Source of the DNA: Sphingobacterium phlebotomi
GTDB lineage: Bacteria > Bacteroidota > Bacteroidia > Sphingobacteriales > Sphingobacteriaceae
DNA length: 64,000 nucleotides
Reading direction: 5' to 3'
Assembly (NCBI RefSeq): GCF_008180195.1
Contig: NZ_VTAV01000001.1
Location: forward strand, 372,001 to 436,000
Positions 42,166 to 52,047 of this stretch are shown here, piece after piece. The notes beneath the pieces are model-generated. The model searched no databases, was not told the origin of the DNA, and was given only the letters and a program-made list of their open reading frames with translations. The first letter of the stretch is position 1; each line of letters begins with the position of its first letter. Position numbers and translations under genes: made by a program.

Positions 42166-44643
42166 ATGAAAAAATCTTTACTATTAATTTCGTTCATTAT
42201 AGCGTCGTTGGCAGTTTTTGCCCAACATACACCCGTGGTAAAAATCGATCTTAACGAAAGTAGCCGCCGGGTTGCTGAAACAAATGAAAGTGGCTATTCC
42301 TCCTGGCAGATAAAAGCTGGTACCTCCGACTGCTTTAGTGAAGGTAATGTAAAAATTACCTTGACAAAAGTGGATTCGGATAACGGTGAACTTGCTTCTG
42401 AATGGTACAAAGCTGGTATGGGTTCACCTCATTTTGCCTATCTGATTTCCGACGGAGTAACGTTGAAAGACGGAGATGCAACAGGGAAAATTGAAATGCG
42501 TATCAGCGGGCTACCCGAAGGGGAGAACACTTTACTTACCTATCACAACATTCCCCATAGTCCGGAGGGCAATATATTTAGTCCTATTGTGATTTCGCAC
42601 AACGGTAAAAAGCAAACGGTGCAACCTAGTGTAAGGGCACTCAAAACGGCAGACGCCGTAACAGCCTATACGCATTTAAACGTAAAACAAGGCGAGGATG
42701 CAATTGTGGTATTTGAAGCAGGAGATCAAACGGCTTCTGTTAGGAAAGATTTGGCGATCAATGCTTTTGAAATTAATACGCCTGATGCCGCAAAGCAGGC
42801 TCATTCACCATCACCCGGTAATGCCGATGAACATGTGGAGTCGCAAAACAAAGAACTTACTTTAACTTGGGAGGCAGCCCGCGGTGCAACAAGACACGAG
42901 GTCTATTTTGGCTTGGATTCGACCGCAGTTGCAGATGCTACGCCCTCCTCTCCCGAATTTAAAGGGGAACAACGTGCAACCGAATTTACAGCCACAGGTC
43001 TTTACAGCATGGATACATATTACTGGCGGGTAGACGAAAATACCAATAACGGTAAAACGAAAGGTGATGTTTGGTATTTCAGACCGGCGCAGTTGGCGTT
43101 TCCGGAAGCGGAAGGGTACGGACGCCACGCACGCGGCGGGCGTGGGGGAATCGTAATGGAAGTAACCAACTTAAACGATGACGGACCGGGAAGTCTGCGT
43201 GCAGCGGTGGAAAACCATACTGGTCCCCGGACCATTGTCTTTGCGGTTTCGGGCATTATCCATCTGAAATCCCGTCTGGTTGTAAACCAGCCTTATGTGA
43301 CTATAGCGGGACAAACAGCACCGGGAGAAGGGATTTGTATTGCAGGAGCTCCTTTTGGATTTACGGGAAATGATGTGGTAGCGCAGCATCTGCGTGTTCG
43401 TTTAGGGGCTGGGAAAACGGCAGACGGCATGGGCTTAACAGGCGCGAATTATAGTATTGTCGACCATTGTTCTATCAGTTGGACGATAGATGAAGCGTTC
43501 AGTTCGCGTGGAGCAAAGAATATTACATTACAGCGCACCTTAATATCCGAGGCATTGAATTCGGCTGGTCATAGCAAGTATGGTAAAGGAAAGATGCACG
43601 GATATGCTGCAAGTATCGGTGGGGAGGTGGGAAGCTTCCACCACAACTTGCTCGCACATTGCTACGGCAGAAACTGGAGCCTAGCCGGAGGCTTGAATGG
43701 TGACGGGTTTTATAGCGGTAAACTGGATCTTCGTAACAATGTGGTTTATAATTGGGGAACCCGAGCAACAGACGGTGGAGCTCATGAAGTCAATTTTGTA
43801 AATAATTACTATAAACCCGGTGCGGGAACGACGCAGTTCTTTGCGTTCATCGGAGATCATGAAAATGTCGGAAAAGGGATGCAACGGTGTTATTTCGCTG
43901 GTAATGTGATGCCGGGGCATTTTGATGAACAAAACCAGGAAGAGGGTAGGAAAGCAAGGTATAGCAACGGAGATTCCGAAAAATATGAAACGTTTGTCGA
44001 TCAGCCGTTTTTCGATTCGAAAGTGACAACCCATAGTGCACGGCTGGCTTATAAACTGGTGCTGTCTGATGTAGGTAATAACCGGCCTGGGTTGGATGAA
44101 CACGATCAACGCATTATTCAAGAAACGATCGATAGCACGTATTCAGCAACAGGGAATATATCCGGTAAACCAGGTTTTCCCGATCATCAAGATGATGTGG
44201 GAGGTTACGATAATTATCCCGAAGTAAAACGTGCCGCGAATTGGGACAGCGACCATGACGGATTACCGGATTGGTGGGAAAACCATCGCGGGTTAAACCC
44301 AGATTCTCCGAAAGGTGATTTTTCCGATACTAATCTGGATAAAAATCGCGATGGTTACACGGAATTAGATGAATACCTGCAATGGATGTCTAAAGCATAC
44401 TTTAGTGCTGCGGCGGGAGAACCCATAGAAATAGATCTTAGGACGTTGGCCAGAGGATTTACACAAAACCCGATGTTCAAGGCAAGTAACGTAGAGAACG
44501 GCATGGTATCGATAGAAAGTGGAAAAGCTATTTTCAAACCGGTTGCTACTGGCGTAGGTTCGTTTGAATTTACCGTTATGGATGTCGAAGGTGATAGTAT
44601 GACTCGTACGGTTAATATTTTTAGTGGGAATATAATAGAATGA
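42166..44643 (+). CDS. Multidomain PL1 family pectate lyase
   Basis: An 825-residue secreted protein (signal about 1-19). An N-terminal beta-sandwich-like region (about 25-205) and a fibronectin-III-like domain (about 210-300, TLTWEAARGATRHEVYFG) precede a PL1 beta-helix from about 307 (FPEAEGYGRHARGGRGG, IAGQTAPGEGICIAG, DHCSISWTIDEAFSS). Next come a calcium-binding thrombospondin-3-like repeat at about 696 (DSDHDGLPDWWENHRGLNPD) and a C-terminal immunoglobulin-like domain (about 745-825). The lyase core is clearly different from copies a-c, with GRNWSLAGG replacing ARNPSIG, so its substrate or cleavage pattern probably differs; the extra domains likely bind the polymer. It is a single-gene unit behind promoter P7. 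Confidence 0.9.
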   Translation: MKKSLLLISFIIASLAVFAQHTPVVKIDLNESSRRVAETNESGYSSWQIKAGTSDCFSEGNVKITLTKVDSDNGELASEWYKAGMGSPHFAYLISDGVTLKDGDATGKIEMRISGLPEGENTLLTYHNIPHSPEGNIFSPIVISHNGKKQTVQPSVRALKTADAVTAYTHLNVKQGEDAIVVFEAGDQTASVRKDLAINAFEINTPDAAKQAHSPSPGNADEHVESQNKELTLTWEAARGATRHEVYFGLDSTAVADATPSSPEFKGEQRATEFTATGLYSMDTYYWRVDENTNNGKTKGDVWYFRPAQLAFPEAEGYGRHARGGRGGIVMEVTNLNDDGPGSLRAAVENHTGPRTIVFAVSGIIHLKSRLVVNQPYVTIAGQTAPGEGICIAGAPFGFTGNDVVAQHLRVRLGAGKTADGMGLTGANYSIVDHCSISWTIDEAFSSRGAKNITLQRTLISEALNSAGHSKYGKGKMHGYAASIGGEVGSFHHNLLAHCYGRNWSLAGGLNGDGFYSGKLDLRNNVVYNWGTRATDGGAHEVNFVNNYYKPGAGTTQFFAFIGDHENVGKGMQRCYFAGNVMPGHFDEQNQEEGRKARYSNGDSEKYETFVDQPFFDSKVTTHSARLAYKLVLSDVGNNRPGLDEHDQRIIQETIDSTYSATGNISGKPGFPDHQDDVGGYDNYPEVKRAANWDSDHDGLPDWWENHRGLNPDSPKGDFSDTNLDKNRDGYTELDEYLQWMSKAYFSAAAGEPIEIDLRTLARGFTQNPMFKASNVENGMVSIESGKAIFKPVATGVGSFEFTVMDVEGDSMTRTVNIFSGNIIE

Positions 44644-44772
44644 CTAATCTAATGAACAGCCCTTTTACCTTTTATGACGCCGGAATAATCTAATTTTCTT
44701 TTTCCGAATATCGAATTGAGCGTATAGGAACCCACCATTTTTTTGATATATGGATTAAGTATATGGTCGAAT
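44644..44772. other. Intergenic, 3' of the multidomain PL1 gene
   Basis: AT-rich spacer between the multidomain PL1 stop codon and promoter P8. I see no gene and no strong terminator hairpin. Confidence 0.4.
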
Positions 44773-44837
44773 GATAATATGTTATAATAAAAAGGTAATG
44801 CGATATAATATATGTGTAACGATTATTATCAATTTTG
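44773..44837 (+). promoter_or_regulatory. Pectin-regulon promoter P8 (lipoprotein-susC-susD-susE operon)
   Basis: Boxes GATAATATGTTATAAT at 44773 and GGTAATGCGATATAAT at 44794, 21 bp apart; -7 element CAATTTTG at 44830-44837 (one mismatch), 36 bp after the proximal box start. The proximal box and -7 element are identical to those of P9 at 53135. Confidence 0.78.
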
Positions 44838-45178
44838 TTACAACGACTAGCGATTATATATTTAAGTACGGGATATTTCTTAGTTCTATGTTTAATATGA
44901 GAGGGTGACTAATAAAAATAAGATTTGAAATATCACGAATATTGCAAAAAATGTGAAAGCCGTAATGTGTACTTTGTACAATATTAACAGCGAGATAAGA
45001 GGGGTGGTTAATCATTTTTGCGGTATAAACTAACTGACAAATTACATCATAGTCTTTAACATTTCAAATAATGTAAAATTGCTTGCTGCTATATGATGAT
45101 AGCGAAGCAGGAGAATATAGATGAATTTTTTATAACAGTTTACGTAGTAATTTAAATAGTAACAAATAACCTAAAAAG
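44838..45178 (+). other. Long 5' leader of the second susCD operon
   Basis: About 330 bases separate the predicted start (near 44844) from the first ATG at 45179. It contains a possible tiny frame (ATG at 44888 region, six codons) and a weak interrupted hairpin at 45081-45108 (GCTT...GCTAT / ATAGC...AAGC). No conserved RNA family is recognised. It may hold leader regulation or a small RNA, but nothing here proves it. Confidence 0.35.
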
Positions 45179-46798
45179 ATGAGATTAAAAAAGTTTACAA
45201 GCCATGTCATTTCATTTAACCGAACAGGACTGCTGATGCTTTTGATAGCTTCGATCTATGCGTGTAATAAAGATAGCGTGACAGGACCTCCGACAAGTTT
45301 GACCGAAATGACGAGTGGTGTTGCCATTGCGCATGCGGATACATCCCTCGTCCTGAGTTGGACTCCCGGCATAGCTGCTTGGGAAGGCGACAGCCGTCAG
45401 GCGGTATTGTCCTACGAGGTGCAGGTTTCTTCTGACTCTACATTTAATGACGCTGCTCAAAATGTATTCGATTTTGTCACCGATTCTACCTCACTTTTCT
45501 TGAGTGATCAAGAGCTTACGCCGTTGGAGCCGTACTTTGCTCGGGTGCGCACCGTCTCGAGTACTGGAACAGGAGATTCCCCTTGGATGCGTACGTCACG
45601 CTTCCAAGTGAGGCCAATCGAGCTGTTTACGCCAATCAAAGTCTGGAACTTATCCCATGATGCGGTAGTACTGAACTTTGTAAGACATGGCGAACTGACA
45701 AAAATGGTGGTGGAAAAAGCAGACGGAACCGATTCCCAGGAGTTTGATGTGTCCCCTGATGACTTGATTACCATGCAATTGGATGGGTTGAATTCAAATA
45801 CCGACTATGTAGCTCGGCTTTTCCGTCACGATGATCGATCATTGGGAAAACTTGAATTTAGTACAAAACCAACTGTAGAGGAGGCGGGATATATTGACCT
45901 CAGAGGGAATTCCGATCCGCAAATTCTGCAAAACACGTTGAATACGGTGCCTGATGGAAGTGTTATTGCGCTGAAGCGGGGTATGACCTATACCATGGGG
46001 GGCTTTACGTTGGATCGTGGCGTAACCTTGGTGTCTGAGCCGGGATTCGGGCCGCAGGCAACTATCGAAATGGAATCTTCCTTTAACGTGGAAGGAACCA
46101 TGGCTTTGATCAAGTTTGAGGATGTACATTTTACCGGCGATATCGGTGGTAGTTACGTGTTTAACATTAGTAGAGAGGCTACGGTAGAAAAAATCGCGTT
46201 CGAAGCGTGTAGGATCTCCGAACTTCGGGGCGTGATGCGCCTACAATCCGCAGGGCCGAAAACGGTGAATGAGTATGTGATTAACAACTCCATCGTGCAG
46301 AATATCGGTAATTACAATGCCTTGACGGTTGACCATAACGATGTTACTATACGCGATGTGCGATTTACCAATTCTACCTTCATCAACCTGCAGTGGATAA
46401 TCCGCCACGGTGGGGGGATAAGACCCACCCTGAACGCCGTACTCTTCGAAAATCTTACCCTTTATCATTCACCGTGGGATAATCGCTACATCATCGACGC
46501 GAGCACTGGCGAGCTTGGCAGTTTGACGGTTCGTAATACACTCATTGGTTACACATCGGGCGCACGGTCCTTTAATAGCCGGATGCCGAATTCGATTACC
46601 GTGTCGAATAGTTTTGCTACGTCTGACATTCGCTGGGGAACTTCAAATACGCAAAGGATGATACAGGGTGTCGTCGCTTATGGCGGTGCTTCTGAGCAGG
46701 TTTTTGCGGCGCCGGATAAGACAAACTTCGCCAATAGCGATTTGACAATTATCGATGAAACGTTGTTTACAGTTGGCGATCCACGTTGGAGACCGTAA
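45179..46798 (+). CDS. Surface lipoprotein with fibronectin-like domains and beta-helix (DUF4957/DUF5123 type), copy 3
   Basis: A 539-residue lipoprotein (signal ending LLIASIYACNKDS, Cys about 29) with two fibronectin-like domains (about 40-135 and 140-220) and a beta-helix (about 225-539) ending VGDPRWRP. It matches the layout and the C-terminal GDPRW signature of the pair at 32060-35562 but is clearly diverged. It is the first gene of the operon with susC 2, susD 2 and a SusE-like protein, so it most likely acts as an accessory glycan-binding protein on the cell surface. No catalytic motif is visible. Confidence 0.78.
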   Translation: MRLKKFTSHVISFNRTGLLMLLIASIYACNKDSVTGPPTSLTEMTSGVAIAHADTSLVLSWTPGIAAWEGDSRQAVLSYEVQVSSDSTFNDAAQNVFDFVTDSTSLFLSDQELTPLEPYFARVRTVSSTGTGDSPWMRTSRFQVRPIELFTPIKVWNLSHDAVVLNFVRHGELTKMVVEKADGTDSQEFDVSPDDLITMQLDGLNSNTDYVARLFRHDDRSLGKLEFSTKPTVEEAGYIDLRGNSDPQILQNTLNTVPDGSVIALKRGMTYTMGGFTLDRGVTLVSEPGFGPQATIEMESSFNVEGTMALIKFEDVHFTGDIGGSYVFNISREATVEKIAFEACRISELRGVMRLQSAGPKTVNEYVINNSIVQNIGNYNALTVDHNDVTIRDVRFTNSTFINLQWIIRHGGGIRPTLNAVLFENLTLYHSPWDNRYIIDASTGELGSLTVRNTLIGYTSGARSFNSRMPNSITVSNSFATSDIRWGTSNTQRMIQGVVAYGGASEQVFAAPDKTNFANSDLTIIDETLFTVGDPRWRP

Positions 46799-46835
46799 GT
46801 GGAGGAGAGAACAAAGGAAAGAAACCTATTTTAGA

Positions 46836-49800
46836 ATGAATAAACTTAAAATGAAGTATATGAAGAGTCATGCTGATATGCCCCAAGCTTTTCTAAGGGG
46901 AACGCGAAATGTGCTGCTGGCCTGTTTGTTAGTCACTCCTTTCACGGGAGTGGAAGCGGCCAAGACACCTGCTCGAGAGCTGACGAAAATCGAGAAACTT
47001 GTCAATATAACGGGTACAGTTATTGACCAGGATGGTAACCCAGTCGTTGGTGCTACCGTTTTGGTTAAGGGTACAAAGTCCGGGGTACAGACGGATGCAG
47101 ACGGGGTTTTTAGGATAAATTTACCGGAAGGGAATACCGTTATTGTTGTAACTTATATAGGTTATAAAGTGCAAGAGGCCAATGTAGGAGGGATGACTAA
47201 TATTACGATTACGTTGGAATCTAGCGATGCCATCGAAGAAGTTATTGTGACGGGATATGGCACACAAAAACGTTCCGAAATTGTAGGGTCTGTAGCGACG
47301 ATAACGGGAGAGGAACTGATGGATATTCCGGCCCCGAATATCGCCGGGGCATTGCGGAATCAAATCGCAGGGGTAGGAGTGAGCGAAACCTCCGGGCGTC
47401 CTGGCGCACGGATTACGCTAAACATTCGTGGAGCTTCGACTAGCGAGCAGGGAGCCGCAATTAATGCAACATCCGAACCGCTCTATATTATTGACGGTAT
47501 TACGGTATTAAGTGATGTGTTTGATGCGTTGGACCCTTCCATGGTCGAAAACATTACCTTTCTGAAAGATGCCTCAGCAGCGATATATGGTGCCGCTGGT
47601 GCAAAAGGGGTAGTACTTGTCACTACAAAACGGGGAAAACAGGGAAAGCCCAGTGTTTCCTATAATGGTTATTTAGGGGTTACGGATGCCGCGCGGAAGC
47701 CAGATTTTCTCTCGGCATACGAGTTGGCACAATTTCTTAATGAAAGTGCCTTCATGGGCAATAAGCCCGAAAGCGATATGTTCTCCGAAGCAGATCTGGC
47801 TTATCTGAAAGGGTTGGATACAGAAAGTTGGTATGATCAACTCTGGAAGCCGGCCGTCATGCAACGCCATAACCTGAGTATCTCCGGCGGGGGGGAACGT
47901 ACAACTTTTTTTGTGGGCGGAAGCTTCCAAAATCAGAACGCCAATTACGCCGGCATGAAAGAAGATAAATATACATTGCGGAGCGGTCTGACAACCACCA
48001 TCATTGATGGTCTTAAGGCAGATATCGCTTTTAATCTCAATCACAACCTCCGCGAAAGCCAGAATCAACTTGGTAACCAAACCGATGCTACTTTTTTTGA
48101 AACGATGATAGCTACACCAGACTGGGTTCCTATGTACATTGACGGACTTCCCGTAAATATTAATGGTAGAGGTAGCAATCCATTAGCTATACTAAATTCA
48201 GGCTACCTCGAAACGCGAAAGTCACAGGATTATAACATCAACGCTAGTCTGACCTATTCTCCTTCTTTTTTGAAAGGTTTTTCGGCGAAGGTTCAGGTTT
48301 CGCAGCGAGGAGGAAACAGCAGTAATGAGCAATATACAGCACCGTATCAACTCTGGGAATTCCAGCGGATGGGGAATAATAGGCAACTGTATTCAAACAG
48401 TTTGGCAGCAATGGATGATCCTTTCATTTGGGCAATCCCTGCATCAGGGGCCAACTTGACTTCAACCCTAGCGAATAATGGCGGTTACCAAGGATTTGTG
48501 ACCTTAAGCTACAACGAGACCTTTGCGGATCACACGCTTGGAGTAATTGTGGGCGGCGAACAAACTGTTTCAAATAACGAAGATTTGGGGCTGCGATGGG
48601 AAAATCAGCTGATTCCGGGTTCGATGGACTACTGGGCTTTCGACCAAAATTTGATGCAACGCAACTCTCGTGACATATTCAAAACGACCAAGCGATCAGC
48701 TTTTGGACGCCTTAGCTATGATTATAAGAAAAGATATATCCTACAGGTCGTTACGCGTTTAGACGCTTCATCCAATTTTGCGCGGGGCGACCGTTGGGGA
48801 TGGTCACCTAGTGTGGGAGCAGGTTGGATTGTGAGCCAGGAAAATTTCTTTAAAGATAATGTCTCGTTTATAAATCACCTGAAGTTGAAAGCCAATTGGG
48901 GTATTACTGGTGATGATCGGGTGGCAGCACGCCTATGGCAAGAACGCTTCGCTCTCGATATTAACAATGGTTATATGTTTGGCGATGGAAACTATGGTGT
49001 CGGTCTCAATCCGGCGTCGTATCCGAACCTATTTATTACCTGGGAGAAAAAGCGTTCCTTTAATTTCGGGGTCGAATCCACGATGTGGGACAACAAATTG
49101 AATGTGGGTATGGAATTCTTCCAAAACAAGACCTTCGATGGCTTCGACAAAGGGGCTAATGAAATGAATCCATTGTATTCGGGTTTAATCGCGCCGACAG
49201 TCAATTATCGGGAAGTATACAATTGGGGGTCAGAATTCACGATTGGTTACAATACCCGAATCACGGAGGATTGGCGTATAAATGCGGGAATGAACTTCGG
49301 CTGGGGAAATTCGGTTGTGTCAAAAATGCTCTATAATCCGAATGGTTTACTTGAAAAGGATCGTACAGATGGCGATTGGGCGGGAACGAAGTTTGGGGTG
49401 GATCCGCGTAAATACAATACGTCGAATATCGGCTATCACACGCAAGGGATGTTCCGTACGCAAGAACAGGTGGATGCTTTTTTAGCAGAAAATCCTAACT
49501 ATACGATTAATGGTCAGGTGCCGCAAGTAGGTTGGATGATCTATGAAGATACGAATGGAGATGGCGTAATTAACCATTTTGACAAAGATATTCTGTTCAA
49601 TCGTACAGAACCCGTGTTCTCAACCGGGATTAATCTAGGAGTGCAATACAAGGATTTTAATTTACGTACGAATATCATGGCGCGTTTCGGGGGGAAGGTC
49701 TTTGTGGATAGTAGAGCCCGAACAAAGCCCGATTATGATACGAATGTGCCGATTTTCTGGCGCGATCGTTGGACACCGGAAGATCCAATGAACGGAAAGT

Positions 49801-50072
49801 ATCCGCGGGCGGATGATCCATACGTCAACGATGCAGCCGATATATGGGCGCTGAATGCGACAACGATCCGCGTTAACAATATGACATTGAGCTATTCATT
49901 ACCTGCTAATGTGGCACGTCGCGCTGGTTTGGTCAATGCTCGCATTCTGTTGACGGGTAATAACCTTTGGACGTTGGTGAATCCGTTCAATTATAAGGAT
50001 CCTTATACGTCGATCGTGTATGATTATCCAACAGTACGAACGATATCGGTAGGTTTAAGTGCTAGTTTATAA
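46836..50072 (+). CDS. SusC-type TonB-dependent receptor 2 of the pectin locus
   Basis: A 1078-residue protein when started at the ATG at 46836 (MNKLKMKYMKSHADMPQ), which I prefer because the longer frame from 46755 overlaps the preceding gene and lacks a signal-like start. It shows a signal segment, carboxypeptidase-D-like domain (VNITGTVIDQDGNPVVGATV), TonB-box region EEVIVTGYGTQKRSEIVG, plug with AAIYGAAGAKGVVLVTTKRG and a barrel ending VRTISVGLSASL. The usual SusC motif YGSRAANG is YGAAGAKG here. It should import a second class of pectin oligomers with the SusD encoded 17 bp downstream. Confidence 0.94.
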   Translation: MNKLKMKYMKSHADMPQAFLRGTRNVLLACLLVTPFTGVEAAKTPARELTKIEKLVNITGTVIDQDGNPVVGATVLVKGTKSGVQTDADGVFRINLPEGNTVIVVTYIGYKVQEANVGGMTNITITLESSDAIEEVIVTGYGTQKRSEIVGSVATITGEELMDIPAPNIAGALRNQIAGVGVSETSGRPGARITLNIRGASTSEQGAAINATSEPLYIIDGITVLSDVFDALDPSMVENITFLKDASAAIYGAAGAKGVVLVTTKRGKQGKPSVSYNGYLGVTDAARKPDFLSAYELAQFLNESAFMGNKPESDMFSEADLAYLKGLDTESWYDQLWKPAVMQRHNLSISGGGERTTFFVGGSFQNQNANYAGMKEDKYTLRSGLTTTIIDGLKADIAFNLNHNLRESQNQLGNQTDATFFETMIATPDWVPMYIDGLPVNINGRGSNPLAILNSGYLETRKSQDYNINASLTYSPSFLKGFSAKVQVSQRGGNSSNEQYTAPYQLWEFQRMGNNRQLYSNSLAAMDDPFIWAIPASGANLTSTLANNGGYQGFVTLSYNETFADHTLGVIVGGEQTVSNNEDLGLRWENQLIPGSMDYWAFDQNLMQRNSRDIFKTTKRSAFGRLSYDYKKRYILQVVTRLDASSNFARGDRWGWSPSVGAGWIVSQENFFKDNVSFINHLKLKANWGITGDDRVAARLWQERFALDINNGYMFGDGNYGVGLNPASYPNLFITWEKKRSFNFGVESTMWDNKLNVGMEFFQNKTFDGFDKGANEMNPLYSGLIAPTVNYREVYNWGSEFTIGYNTRITEDWRINAGMNFGWGNSVVSKMLYNPNGLLEKDRTDGDWAGTKFGVDPRKYNTSNIGYHTQGMFRTQEQVDAFLAENPNYTINGQVPQVGWMIYEDTNGDGVINHFDKDILFNRTEPVFSTGINLGVQYKDFNLRTNIMARFGGKVFVDSRARTKPDYDTNVPIFWRDRWTPEDPMNGKYPRADDPYVNDAADIWALNATTIRVNNMTLSYSLPANVARRAGLVNARILLTGNNLWTLVNPFNYKDPYTSIVYDYPTVRTISVGLSASL

Positions 50073-50089
50073 GATTAATAAGAATAGAC

Positions 50090-52000
50090 ATGAAGAAGAA
50101 TATATATACAAGGATTAAAAATGGACTGTTTGTGACCGTGTTCTCCGCGATGTTATTTTCCTGTAATAACGATGATTTCTTTATCTTGCCCGATAGAGGA
50201 GGTATGGATGCAGAGGGGTTATGGAATACTGAAGGAGCTGTAAATATGCACCTGAATAAAGCCTATGAGTTGATTATTCCCAGATTTCCCTGGCAGACAG
50301 TTCCATCCCGTTTCGATATCCATTTGGTAAGTGATGAGCATTTTTTTGCATCAAACGGATCATACGGTGCTCAGGCATTGGGAATTGCTGGTAACCCCTT
50401 AATTAATCACGATGTGCGTTATACAGGAAATAGTTATAATCAAAATTACTTAGATAACCGTTATATGGATATTGCGCGTTGTAATAACGGGATTAAATAT
50501 TTACCCGAAAGTACGATTCCTGATGACGTTAAATATCCGTTGTTAGGGCAGTTTTATGCCTTGCGGGCTATGGTTTATCTGGAAATGGTGAAAGTTTACG
50601 GAGGAGTGCCATTGGTGTTGGAACCGCAAGACCCCGATAACGTGATGACGGATGGTCGTTCGAGCGCTCGTGCTTGTTTTGCACAGATTGTGGACGACCT
50701 TAACCATGCTATGCAATATTTGGAAGGTGTGACGTGGGCGAGCGATAACTGGGGACGGATAACCTATGCGGCCGCCGCAGCTTTGAAAGGGAAGACGTTG
50801 TTGTATTGGGCGAGTCCACAATTTAACCCTTTAGATGACCCGAAACATCCTTATGATGCTTCACGTTGGGAAGAAGCCCTGGCTGCCAATAAAGAAGCTT
50901 ATGATATTGGTCTGGCAGCGGGTCATCGTTTGATAGAAGATTATGGGAAGATCTTTCAAACTGATGGAATAGCCAATACGGAAGCGCTGATTTCTCGGCC
51001 ATATTCTAGTACCGAGCCGCGTCGAGGTCATGATGAAGAAAGGAGATCACGTCCGCGTTCTGAAAATCAAAATGCGGGACCACATAATGCATATCGTGCT
51101 ACCGTGAAGTTACTGCGCGCTTACCCTATGAAAGATGGTAACCGTATTGATGAAACTGGTGATTATACCTACGATGATGTGCTGTTTTGGAAAGATCGGG
51201 ATCCACGTTTCGAAGCAACCATGGCGTATAATGGTAGTCTGTGGCCATTAAGTGGAAAGACGGATCGTCGGCAATGGAATTATGAAGGTGCGACGAACAA
51301 CGGCCGAGCAGAAAGTGCGAATTGGGCGGTCTATTGCAAGAAGTTTAGCACACCTGGTTTAGCGGAATCGTCCGTGCCTTATTCCAATAACATTGGTGGT
51401 AGTGGTATGGATTGGATTGAAATGCGTTTCGCTGAGGTGATGTTAAACTATGCGGATTGCGCCAATGAAACTGGTGATATGGGAACCGCTAAGGAAATGG
51501 TACGTCAGATTCGTCAGCGTGCAGGCATTGAACAGGGAAGTAACGATTATGGCTTGGGCCGGATTGCCAGCATCGAGGAAATGCGGGAATTGTTGCTCAA
51601 CGAACGAATGGTAGAATTTTCTTTTGAAAACAAACGTACTTCTGATCTGCGCCGTACCCGGAACTGGCACAAATTAACCGGAGAATTTCTGGAAGTCTAC
51701 CAAGTCCAAGTAGTAGGTGAAACTGATCAAGAACGACAAACTACCATTGGCAAATTGGAAGCCATTGATCCGGGAACTGGCAAACCTTTTCGCGACGGTT
51801 TGGATCTGAATGATCGTGACACCTATCGGGAGTATTTTCGTCCACATGTTATCTTGCCACAACAGAACGGTTTCCGGGCGATGAATATCCCGGAGTACCA
51901 CAATTTTTATACTTTCCATAACGATTTTGTGCGAAGAGGTGTAAACATTGAAACAACTATCGGATGGGAAGGTGGAACTTTTGATCCGTTGGACGACTAA
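50090..52000 (+). CDS. SusD-like surface glycan-binding lipoprotein 2
   Basis: A 636-residue lipoprotein (signal ending FSAMLFSCNNDD, Cys about 25) of the SusD/RagB family: GQFYALRAMVYLEMVKVYGG, RITYAAAAALKGKTLLYWAS, VRQIRQRAGIEQGSNDYGLG and LLNERMVEFSFENKRTSDLR. It ends GWEGGTFDPLDD, comparable to the end of SusD 1 (AGTFDPLQ), showing the two are related. It is the lid of SusC 2. Confidence 0.94.
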   Translation: MKKNIYTRIKNGLFVTVFSAMLFSCNNDDFFILPDRGGMDAEGLWNTEGAVNMHLNKAYELIIPRFPWQTVPSRFDIHLVSDEHFFASNGSYGAQALGIAGNPLINHDVRYTGNSYNQNYLDNRYMDIARCNNGIKYLPESTIPDDVKYPLLGQFYALRAMVYLEMVKVYGGVPLVLEPQDPDNVMTDGRSSARACFAQIVDDLNHAMQYLEGVTWASDNWGRITYAAAAALKGKTLLYWASPQFNPLDDPKHPYDASRWEEALAANKEAYDIGLAAGHRLIEDYGKIFQTDGIANTEALISRPYSSTEPRRGHDEERRSRPRSENQNAGPHNAYRATVKLLRAYPMKDGNRIDETGDYTYDDVLFWKDRDPRFEATMAYNGSLWPLSGKTDRRQWNYEGATNNGRAESANWAVYCKKFSTPGLAESSVPYSNNIGGSGMDWIEMRFAEVMLNYADCANETGDMGTAKEMVRQIRQRAGIEQGSNDYGLGRIASIEEMRELLLNERMVEFSFENKRTSDLRRTRNWHKLTGEFLEVYQVQVVGETDQERQTTIGKLEAIDPGTGKPFRDGLDLNDRDTYREYFRPHVILPQQNGFRAMNIPEYHNFYTFHNDFVRRGVNIETTIGWEGGTFDPLDD

Positions 52001-52047
52001 GTATGGAGATGAAAACCAATGGAAAAAAACTATTAATAAGAAAAAAG

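Noticed and set aside
46755..46835. N-terminal extension of SusC 2 overlapping the preceding gene
   Set aside because: The added residues are not signal-like, and the ATG at 46836 gives a normal signal segment after the preceding stop codon.
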